A stretch of 64,000 bases of DNA from Hemileia vastatrix (taxonomy: Eukaryota; Basidiomycota; Pucciniomycetes; Pucciniales; Zaghouaniaceae), in contig JASXTE010000010.1 of assembly GCA_030280995.1 (NCBI GenBank), forward strand, positions 21,841,823 through 21,905,822, in the 5' to 3' direction. A program made the position numbers and the translations under genes. The first letter of the stretch is position 1. Every line of letters begins with the position of its first letter. The notes under the pieces were generated by a model. The model saw only the letters and a list, made by a program, of their open reading frames with translations. It had not been told where the DNA came from and did no database searches. Of this stretch, positions 54,509-64,000 are shown one piece after another.

Positions 54509-56650
54509 ATGAGTGCTCAACAGGACAATGTAAGTGATAAACCTGCTTTTAATACCAGGTCTAAAGCAAAAAACAATGTACCAGGACATAACTATGGAAG
54601 GAAAGTCTTATCCTCAAACAGAAAAACTCAGAGTAGAGGAAAAGAACACCCTCTTAAAAAGGTAACTGTAAAAGAAGACATCACCTGCTCTTCAAGTTCA
54701 TCTGTCCCACTTGGCCAGACAAGTTCTGAAGCTGGAGGAGTCAAGGTCTTCCATCATCAAAGAGGTGAAGAAAGTGGAAAACAATTGCAGGATAGTATTC
54801 TTGCAATTAAATTAAACACTGGAAGAGCTGAAAGGAGTACAGAGAAACTATCCACCCCCTACCCTAGGAGGATCAGGTCAGTCCCAGGACAAGATCTTGG
54901 TGGAAAAATGGAAATGGGATTGGTTTCACCAACAGTGGGCCAGCCACAATTGAAACAGTGATCCAGCCCCTCATCAGACCACTTCCAATCACCCATAAAA
55001 GCCAAAACAAAAGAGTCAAAAGCCAGAGCTTTCTCCTATCCCTTGGTAAGTAAATTACCTTCTATGATTACACATAATACTGAGTATTACAATGTAGGAA
55101 ATTTAATTGATGTGAAATCTGCCCACAAGATTGAAGAGGACTTGAGACAATAGGGTTTTGATGTAGATACACCTGAATTATCTTTTTTCCCTAAAAATAG
55201 TAATATTTATGATAATAAAAAAGATAACCCTCAGTTTCCACCACATATCAGTGAGTTGAGAGCTTCACTAAATAGTGACAAATATGAAAAGGAAGATGTT
55301 GAGTATTTTAATAAAAATCCAACTTTCCATAGAATTGTTTCAACATTATGGAGAAAAATGACTGAGTGTGAGGAAAAAGCAATACAGCTCATAAGTGAAA
55401 CAATTTTGTCCTTAAAATTGAATATTTCTCAGCTAGAAACAAGAATCAAAGAGTTAGAGAAAGAGCACTTAGCTCTAACTCTTAAATATGATTTTTTAAG
55501 CAATAAACATAATGAACTTTCAAAAAAAATTAGTGAGTTAGAAAAATTTTTAAAAGCACATTTATTAAAATATGAATCAAGAGCAAAGTTATCTTTTGAA
55601 CAAACAAAAAAAAACTGTCTCTGTTTTTTTACAAATATTTACTAAGGTTGAGATTGAAACTTCCAATCCATTAATGAGTCAGGATAATCAAAAGTACACA
55701 CATTTTAATATTAATCCTTTCATTTGCAAAAATGAATCTCAATTATTCCCATTGCCACCAAAAAAAACATCTGGTGGAAGTGTCAAGTCTGAAGAACAAA
55801 TGAGAGTCACAAATCTGTAAAAGAGGAAATACAAGACCATTTATCTAAATTAAATGAGTTATTGAATTTTCCCAGGATTTGTGAGATTAAATCCAATCAG
55901 AAGAGTTTGCTAAAAATTGAACAGTACCCAAAATATGCTGATGAAGCCAGCTCTGATTTGAAATATTTTATTCAAAGAATTGACAATTTAAGATTCTCAT
56001 ATAAATTAACAGATGAAAAAATTACATCAAAACTAATTTTATTATTTAAGGATTTGACTTTATTATCGTTTGAAGCTGTATTAAGTGAGGGTAAAGATTA
56101 CTCTTGGGCTGAATGGAAACAACTAATTGAAAAAAAATTTGGAGGTTCTAAATTTAGACTTACTCAGCAATAATTATATGAGAAAACAAAGTATAATCTG
56201 TTGAATGGTGAAAAACCTATGCTATTTTTAATGAATCTAAATAAAATATTAAAAGCCATTGAACCAAATATGGATTTTAGCTTATGGAAAGATAAAATAA
56301 TATATAAATTAACTAGATCTGTCAGAGACATTGTTGTAGCTAGAACAATAATGGTACATGAGTACTCTGAATTTATTAATATTTGTAATGAAATACTATT
56401 AAACCATAAGTATAAAGCAAGGCACACCACTTATAAACAAAATAATGAACCTGTGAAAATTCAGAACTCAAAACCACTCCAGGAAAAGCAGAAAAAACTT
56501 ACTTCACCTGTAGTACCTAAAAATTATGCAACAAATACTTGTTATAAGTGTAATAAGCCTTGCGTTAAAGGTCACAAATGTGAGAAAAATATAAATATTG
56601 TTGAAAATCAGCAAGAATCCAAAAATGAAACAGAAAAAAGTAAAGATTAA
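54509..56650 (+). pseudogene. gag: Gag of element D2 (degenerate)
   Basis: Frames in order: 54509-54961 basic Ser/Lys-rich N-terminus; 55256-55645 long coiled coil (LETRIKELEKEHLALTLK); 55862-56173 capsid-like (YSWAEWKQLIEKKFGGSKFRL); 56201-56650 continuing (MDFSLWKDKI) to a Cys-rich knuckle (CYKCNKPCVKGHKC). Stops at 54961, 55150 and 56171 and frame changes break it. Its layout guides the reading of D3 gag. Confidence 0.75.
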
Positions 56651-56698
56651 AGTGATTGTGACAGTAATATCTCATATGGTGATGAAAATGAGGTCTGT

Positions 56699-59600
56699 AT
56701 GCTGGAAGATGATTTTTCCATCTTTGAAAATCCAATATTAAGTATATTCTCAAATGGATCATTAATGAGCTTTGAAGATGCTGAGATCATTAAGGATATA
56801 CAATCTGATAACTTAAGAATGACACCTATCACTGTTCCAGAAATAATTTCTGGAGAAGCTGTAAATATAGTATTGGATTCAGGAGCTTCTGGTTGTGTTG
56901 TTTCTTCATGTACATTACAGAAAATTGATAGTGATTATAAGTCAAAGCGTGAACACCTTCAAAGAAATAGTTGGAGAGTGTTTATATCATTACAACACCC
57001 CATTGGTAAATACAAAGCTTCTTTTTTCTTTAAACATCAACATGGTCATGCTAGAGTAACTTGTGAATTTTTAGTAATGGATAATACTAATTGTAGTAGC
57101 TGTTTTATCATTTGTCATGAAATTCTGACAAATTTTGGTGTAAAATTAGACCCTGCTAATAATAGTTTTACAATTGGCATGAATGGTAAAATGAAATTTA
57201 AAATGAATTCTTTTAACACAGTCTTGAATATTAAGTCAGTAATAGATAATACTTTCAAAGGAAGAGAAACCAGTGAGATAGAACTTCTGGAAACAGATAT
57301 TTCAAAAGTATTGTTTGGCACTCAGATGAGTGAAGCTGAGAAGACAAATATTTTGGACTTAATTAAGGCATTTCCAATGGCTTTTGCACATAGGACTAAT
57401 GAAGTTGGCCTTGTGAAAGATCATGAGATAAAAATTAGTTTCACCTGTGAAATGGATAATATTCCTTCTAGTCTTAAAAAGAACCTATACCCCACTTCAA
57501 CAATGAAAAGGAAAGACATAGAGGATATATTAAAATGTTTTTAAACGTGAAAATTATTGAAAAGGTAGAAAATACACCAAAATATTGTGTGATATCACCA
57601 GTGCTTATCTTTTATGAACAAGATAAGGCAAGACTGTGCGGTGATTATAGAGAATCAAACATATTTACAGTAGATGATATTTACCCCTTGTTAAGGATTG
57701 ACTCTATACATGCTACCCTGAAAGGTGCTAAGTACATAAGTTGCCTAGATGGAAATAAAGTGTACCATCAACTTCCTGTTGAAAAGAGCTCACAGAACTT
57801 TTTATTGATAAAAACACATATGAGAATTTATAAATATGTCAGGATGCCATTTGTACCAAAAAATTCTCCTTCAGTATCTCAGAAGTTAATGGATATAACA
57901 TTCCATAATGAAATTATTGAAGTGTCGGTAATGGTATACATTGATGATATCATAGTGTTCTCTAAGACATATGATGAACACTTACTCCATTTGAAGAAGG
58001 TATTTCAGAAAATGGATGAAATAAAAATGAATCTTGCATTTAAAAAATGTAAATTTGGGTTTGAGTATTTAAAGGGGCTTGGTCATATAGTATCTGGCTT
58101 ACAAATATGTGATTATAAAAATAAGGTGGCTGAAATAAAGAATATTGGAATTCCTCATAACGTAAAGGATGTACAATTTTTACTTTGTATGCTTAGTTAT
58201 TATAGACAATATATAAAGGCTAACAATTAATTGCTGCACCATTGACCACACTGATAAAGAAAGCAGAAGCTTTCATTTTGAAAAAGAAAGACAACAGGAT
58301 TTTGATAAATTGAAGGAATGTTTGATGAAAGCTCTCATTTTGGGATTACCAGATTTCTAATTACCTTTTGTCATTTATACTGATGCAAGTTTTGTTGTCT
58401 TGGGTGCTGCTTTGCATCAAAAACAACTTATTGAAGGAAAAATGTCAGAAGTAGTAATTTTCTATAGTTAACAAACTCTAAGAAGTAGTGAATTGAAATA
58501 TTGTGCTACTCAACATGTGTGTTTGGAAGTAGTACGGGCTCTTGAGAAGCTACATTATTACCTTGAGTACCAAACATTTGAGTTAAAAACTGACTTTAGT
58601 GCAGTTAAGTCACTTTTAAACATGAAAACTCCTAATAGGCATATGTTTAGATTGCAATTAGCTGCACAAGAGTACAGAGGATGGATGACTATTACACATA
58701 GAGCAGCAACTTTACACACTAATGTAGATCTGTTATCTAGATTAACTCTACCAAATAGTGATGGTAATCCTGCTTATATTCCTGAAAAAGAGATTATTAA
58801 TATTTTTGGAATTTATATTGTAGATCTTGAGGATGAATTTATGCAATCAATTCTTGATAATTATGATTCAGATCCTGACTTAAGTAAACTTGCTACAATA
58901 TTCAATGATTCTCCTAATGCTTCAATGAGTGTTTTAATAAAATAATTGCCGCAAAAATATAGGGAAGCATTAGAGAATGGAAAAATTTCCATTGAGGATG
59001 GTTTTATATATTATAGAAAAAAACCAAGTAATGTAATAGTAATTCCCCCTTCAATGAAGGAGTTAATTTTAAGTATATGTCATGATGATATGTTAGCAGG
59101 TCATTTTGAGTTCCATAAAACATTAACCAGAGTAAAAAATACAGCATGGTTGATTAACATATCTGATGATGTTCAAAAATATGTTGAGACATGTGATTCT
59201 TGTCAAAAATCAAAAAGATTTATGGGTACAAGAGCTGGTTTGTTAAATAAAATTGAGCAATCAAAAGCTCCATGTGAAATAGTTAACATGGATTTTGTAA
59301 CAGGTTCTCCATTAGTAGGGCATAAGTGTTATAACTCCTGCTGGGTAATTGTAGAGACGTTTACAAAAATGTGTAAATTTATTCCTACCCACAAAGAGGT
59401 TTCTGCAAAAGGACTAATCTTTTTTATGGTGGGCACAAATTTTAAATATAGCAGGGTTCCACAAAGCAATAGTTTCAGACAGAGATCCAAAATTTGCTTC
59501 TGAGTTCTGGACATCACTTATGGATGTTTCATATTGTCAATTAAAACTTTCTAGAGCACACCATACACAAACTGATGGACTGGCAGAAAAAATGATAAAA

Positions 59601-60262
59601 AATTTAAAAGATATTATTAGAAGATATTGTGCTTTTGTCTTGAATTTAAAGACAATGTCAAATTCATTCATGATTGGGTAACCCTTATCCCTGGTTTAGA
59701 GTTTGCATATAATATTATAGAACATTCTGTCACTGGCAAATAGCTATTTGAGTTATGGTTGGGTTATGTACCTTAGATCCCTGCTAAAGATCTTAATAAA
59801 TTACCAAGATTGGATTTCCTTCCAGGTTTAAAATATTTTCTTCAAATGCACAAATTATGCAAAAAGCATGCTCACAAATGTATAAATATTGTATTTTAGT
59901 ATGAGAAGAAAAGATGGGATAAAGCCCATAAAGAGCAAATTCCAAAAGAGGGTGATGAATTCCTTATTTCTACACTACATTTCAATTTAAATGGTAACTT
60001 TAAATTTAAAGATCCATTCATTGGACCATTTGTAGTAAAAAAGATGGTTGGTAACAATGCTTTTGAAGTTATATTTTATGCACCATATGATATAAAAAAT
60101 CCAGTATTTCCTATTTCTCATATAAAAACATACAATTTTAATGATGTTTCTCTATTCCAAAAAAGATCAGCAAGGCATAAAAAGCAACCTGAAGAAATAG
60201 TTGACAAACAGAAGTTGAAAAGATACCTAAAAAGAGACACCTTACTAAATAAAAGGAGTTGA
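56699..60262 (+). pseudogene. pol: Protease-RT-RNase H-integrase of element D2 (degenerate)
   Basis: Protease: NIVLDSGASGCVVSS (56870 region). A one-base change in a T run near 57538 shifts into RT: ARLCGDYRESN, LDGNKVYHQLPVEK, VYIDDIIVFSKTYDEHL (catalytic DD kept). RNase H follows with stops (58350-58490). Integrase finger HDDMLAGHFEFHKT...CDSCQKS is complete; the core is broken after 59440. The C-terminal piece 60044-60262 holds a GPF-like module and part of a chromodomain-like tail. Sister of D1. Confidence 0.85.
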
Positions 60263-60482
60263 GTATCTATTAAGGTTTAAAAATAAATCAAGTGAATATG
60301 ACTACTGGATTCCTTAAAATTAAACCTCTGATCTTAAAAAATCTTGAAAAAATTTAAACCCAAATAATACTATAAATTACAGTGTATGTAATATTGAAAT
60401 TTTTAAAATATCTTCTCTATCCACTCCTTACTTATTAATTAAAATGTTTAAACATTTTTTATTGATTTTATGGGTGAGAGAG

Positions 60483-61656
60483 TGTCAGCCTAGATATCCC
60501 TAGAACTTTTTATCTCTCATGTTTAAAATAAGATAACCTTAATTGCATTAATCTTATAAGTTAATATTATGGTTAAAATACTTATATATATGGTTATTAT
60601 GCTTATATATATTTATTACACTATTAAATGACTTATATAAGTTTAAATATCTTATCCATAGCCCCATAATACTTATTAAGGTGCTAATGTAGTCATAATA
60701 TACTTATCATAAGTGATATTAAGTAATTATAGACATACATAAGCTTATACGTATGCATAAACCTTATATTCAGTGAAATATGCAGTCATCTTATGTATAT
60801 ATAGGCCTATATTCCAGTTTAACCCTCTAAATAGCCTATAAGCTTTAATTTTATGCTCTTTTAAAGTCATATGGATGTATTCAATGGACTTACTATGCCT
60901 GAACAAGCATATAAACCTTTTTCAGGTGCATATATCCAGTTTTGACAACTTTATCTGCTTCCTTCAATGGATTTTCACAGATTTATGGGTTGGAATATGA
61001 TTACTGGGTTAATGTGTATACTTAGGGATTTTATTGGGGACTTGGAAAATTGATTTATTTCCTTTATATTCTTTGGGGTTTATTATATTCTCCTTGGATG
61101 AGCTAATTTACCTGTTTCTTTATGGTATCTGTTTTTATTTGCTTTCTCTATTTATGGTATGGGTGTATGATATCATCAATTGTGATGGAGGGTCCTTACT
61201 GGAGGTATGGGTGGTGAAACTGCTTGAAGTGGATGCCATGGGGAGGTGATGGTAACTCAAAGTGCTGTAATTTCTGGGGATAGAAGTGACATCATCTGGA
61301 TTGAAGGTCTGTGCACTTCAGTGGATTTTGGTATAATTAAGGGAGGATTTGATGGGTTATTAGACATTAATTACTTACTAAATATCAAATAAACATTATA
61401 AAACAATTATTATCATATAAAAATATATTTAAAAGCCCTAATAAATTGATATTATCTTTATATTATCTATAACTATATTTTATTAGCCTATTTTCCACCA
61501 CTAGTCTGCACCAATCCAAATATTTTGAGTTAAAAATTAAGAATAAAAGGTTTATTAGTCTTTCCTTGAGGTTTAAGCTAAAATAATTTAATATTAATTA
61601 GTAGGACAATTAATATTTACCATTAAATCATACTTAAATACTAGCATACACTGACA
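60483..61656 (+). repeat. 3' LTR of element D2
   Basis: 1174 bp, TGTCAGCCTAGATATCC...ATACACTGACA, preceded by the purine tract GGGTGAGAGAG. Contains a hydrophobic open frame at 61034-61249, like D1. Confidence 0.88.
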
Positions 61657-62490
61657 ATAAGTGTAAACTCCTTTTTATTTTTCATGGCTTTCTGATATAT
61701 CTTATCTTTTATAAAAAAATTCACACTCGAATATATGTAGGACCCTGAACTGGATAATGGCAGACTCATTTAACTCCATTTTGTTCTCATTTTCACTATC
61801 ACTTTTCAAATGTTTGTACAATTTTGGAAAAAAAAGTTGAAATTAGGGTTAGGTATATTCAAATCCCATTACTTTCTACCTGAATTTTTTTCTGAAGCCC
61901 ACCTTTTATTTTTATCAAACAGTTTTGAATTTTCTTCAGTGGTTGCTGAGATATTGAAATTTAAAGTTGAGAATTTTTTTTCACAACTTTCTTTCTTTTG
62001 TTTTGATATTACATAATTAGATAATTAGGCTTCTGAAATTCCTATCTGATAATTATTTAGGTTTTTAGCTTTCATTCAAGTACCTGAATATTAGATTTGG
62101 ATTAGTATTTGATGCTTCTTCACTGATTTCTCTACAACACTTGAATTAATATTTTGTCAAATAAATCTCGCTTTCTATGATGAATGTATACAACAATATA
62201 TATAGGACACTTCTCTAGATAAAGGTAACCTTATTGAAGCCCTGTTGTTTTTAATTTCACCATTACTTCTCAAATTTTTATGCAATTTTGAAAAAAAGTT
62301 GGAATTAGGGTTGGGTTTATACAAATCTCATTTCCTTTAACTGAAAGTTCTCCTAAATTGTACCATTAAATTCCAACAGATGATTTTGAGTTTGTTTCAG
62401 TGGTTACTGAGATATTGAATATTAAATTTGAGTTATTTTTTGCACTATTTTACTTTTTTCATTTTGATATTACATATTTAATAAATAAAG
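61657..62490. repeat. Diverged direct duplication
   Basis: 61725-62020 and about 62190-62483 are related units (AATTAGGGTT at 61841 and 62302; TCAGTGGTTGCTGAGATATTGAA-like at about 61937 and 62398), offset about 462 bp. No coding recognised and no terminal repeats seen. Confidence 0.55.
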
Positions 62491-63299
62491 CTTCTGAAAT
62501 GCTTGTATTATGAAAAATTTGCATTTTTGTAACAGTCATTTTTCAATTTTGCAAAAAATCTAAATTTTACTGATTTCATTTGTACTTTTGGGGAGTTTTT
62601 GGAATTTATTTTGGTATACTTTTGGCTTCTTTATGGCTTGTTTTCTTTGTGTTGACCATTGTGGGATTATGTAAAAATAAGTGAGTATTTTATTTCTATA
62701 AGTTTTACATGAAAAGTAGGAGGTCAAAGAATGTTTTTCATTTTTGTCTTTTAATGTCATAATTTAGCATATACTAGTCATTTATCCCATTCATTTACTT
62801 GAGGTTTTAGGCCATTGAGCTTTTCTGCTATGGTATCATGTTTACATTAATTTGTGACATTTTTTCTTGAACTTATTTGTGATTCATATTTATTCTCTTG
62901 AGTTCTATTACTCTATTTTTATGTCTTGCTCTGAATGACTTGTTTATTTTTTTATTTATCCAATTTAATTGTGATTTGGAAATATGGACTCTCTACTAGG
63001 ATAAAAAGCAGGAGGAGGTTCTGCCATTTTTTTGGAATTGAGAATTTAAGAAAAAAAAATTATAAAAAAATCATCTTGTTGTAAGTTAGAATGATATGTT
63101 TTTAAGGAATATAAATTTTACATTAGATATATAGAAATTTTCATACTTACACAGATGCATTTTAGATTAAAAACATGGATTTAAAAAATGAACCCAGTTT
63201 TTAATGTACCTAATTACATTTTGTTAAAAAAAACATGACCAAGTAATGAAAAATTTTTATACATAAAACATATCTGGTGAGAAAAATCAATGGCACTCT
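62491..63299. other. Unassigned AT-rich region
   Basis: About 800 bases without recognised genes or repeats. Confidence 0.5.
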
Positions 63300-63830
63300 T
63301 TAAAACAGAAACAAAATTCAAATCTTATTTCAGCCAAAGTGATTTTTTCTACCTTGAGCAGGGTTCTGACTCAGTGGAATATTTGTACCATCAACAAAAC
63401 CAATACATTCCATGAATCACTTTACTTGAATAATCTGAGATTATTAAAGTGGCTCTTTTTTAGTTTGGCCAAAAAAAAACAGTTGGGAACATAAGGAAAG
63501 AATATCAGTGATGCTTCATTTGGTATAGCTATTAATTGAACCATAAACTAAATCAAAGTCTTTTTCCAAAAATTTCAAGGCAGCTCCATTACTGTTGGAG
63601 CCCAAACAAAGTAGTGTAATGGAAAATTGAATTGAAAGATCATGTTGTTGTTTTTGAAAACTGTTGCAAAACACAGGGTGATGCTGAATAAGCTCAACAA
63701 ATTTAAAGAGAATTCCTTGAAATTCCTGAATAGCTGTCTAAAACTAGGCAAAGATAGGGTAACAAGCATCTGGATAGTGTACTTGAGTCTTTCTGTGAAG
63801 ATGGTAGCTTTTCCTGGCCATTTTTGATAA
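63300..63830 (-). pseudogene. DDE_Tnp_4-type transposase remnant
   Basis: The minus strand reads CIGFVDGTNIPLSQNPAQGRKNHFG at about 63420-63330, matching the first catalytic Asp block (GFxDGT...PLSQ) of rust HARBI1-like transposases as I recall them. Upstream frames at 63769-63575 are broken and hard to align. It differs from the transposase split by element C. Confidence 0.5.
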
Positions 63831-64000
63831 AAAAAACAAAATCTTAATTATCAAAATCAGAATCAGTATCAGAATTCAAGAGGAGATCAAGTGTTATGAA
63901 ACTTATTTTTTGATGTAGTTTATTTTGAATTGAGAGTGAGGAAGGTATGAGTCTTATATGGTATAAAAATTTAAGTGATGTAAAATGTTTTGAGTTATAA
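63831..64000. other. Right edge, unassigned
   Basis: AT-rich, no feature recognised. Confidence 0.4.

Larger units (their letters stand above)
52613..61656 (+). mobile_element. Element D2: Ty3/Gypsy retrotransposon, degenerate
   Basis: About 9 kb with two D-type LTRs (about 52613-53797 and 60483-61656), gag with coiled coil and zinc knuckle, protease, RT, RNase H and integrase on plus. No antisense gene is present between integrase and the 3' LTR, unlike A, B and C. Many stops and frameshifts, and the LTR ends are diverged. No clear TSD. Confidence 0.85.

Noticed and set aside
60263..60482. Antisense zinc-cluster gene in D2
   Set aside because: Only about 220 bases lie between integrase and the LTR and no cysteine cluster is seen on either strand.
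61840..61855. TTAGGGTTAGG, telomere-like
   Set aside because: Only about one and a half units, within an old duplication; no array.

Overview
The window looks like transposon-rich nuclear DNA of a basidiomycete, most likely a rust fungus (Pucciniales). The reasons are short introns in a host gene, several large Ty3/Gypsy LTR retrotransposons whose gag and pol style I recall from rust genomes, nested insertions, and decayed PIF/Harbinger-type transposases. Genus and species are inference. I saw no rRNA, tRNA or true CRISPR array. One intact host gene was found; nearly everything else is mobile DNA.

Layout. 1-1762: 3' end of a C-family Gypsy element (C3) inserted in the RT gene of element D1. 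1763-5713: D1 pol and 3' LTR (+). D1 sits inside an older element, D3 (-), whose gag is found at 5714-7577 and 28317-28724. D3 is also split by element A (+, 7583-28311, TSD CACTT, chromodomain integrase). A is split by element B (-, 14965-27222, 4-bp TSD CCGC), the youngest and best preserved element. 30995-31369 and 43751-44921 are halves of one Harbinger transposase, split by element C (-, 31370-43750). 44922-45967 holds MITE-like tandem units. 45968-50782 is a seven-exon host gene (-) for a PPP1R37-like leucine-rich-repeat protein with a long Glu-Gln repeat. 50777-51040 is a Harbinger remnant. ~52613-61656 is decayed element D2 (+). The right end is AT-rich, with a diverged duplication and another transposase remnant.

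Most notable system: elements A, B and C, three lineages with different gag-pol genes, share one ambisense plan. Gag-pol runs from the 5' LTR. One or two spliced genes start just inside the 3' LTR and run the opposite way, towards pol. All encode proteins with C-X2-C-X6-C-X12-15-C-X2-C-X6-C zinc-cluster-like domains. B and C also carry more than 30 copies of a 22-nt motif, CAGTTTA followed by a 3-5 bp stem and a 6-nt loop. Its stem covaries between GTC/GAC and CTC/GAG classes, and the two classes lie in different transcription units (antisense-gene side versus pol side). Copies inside pol keep the pol reading frame and encode LxxExKL peptides. Between the two units B and C share further hairpins with compensatory base changes. 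I infer a retrotransposon-encoded regulatory or RNA-structural system in which antisense zinc-cluster proteins and repeated hairpins may act together. The link between protein and hairpin is a hypothesis.
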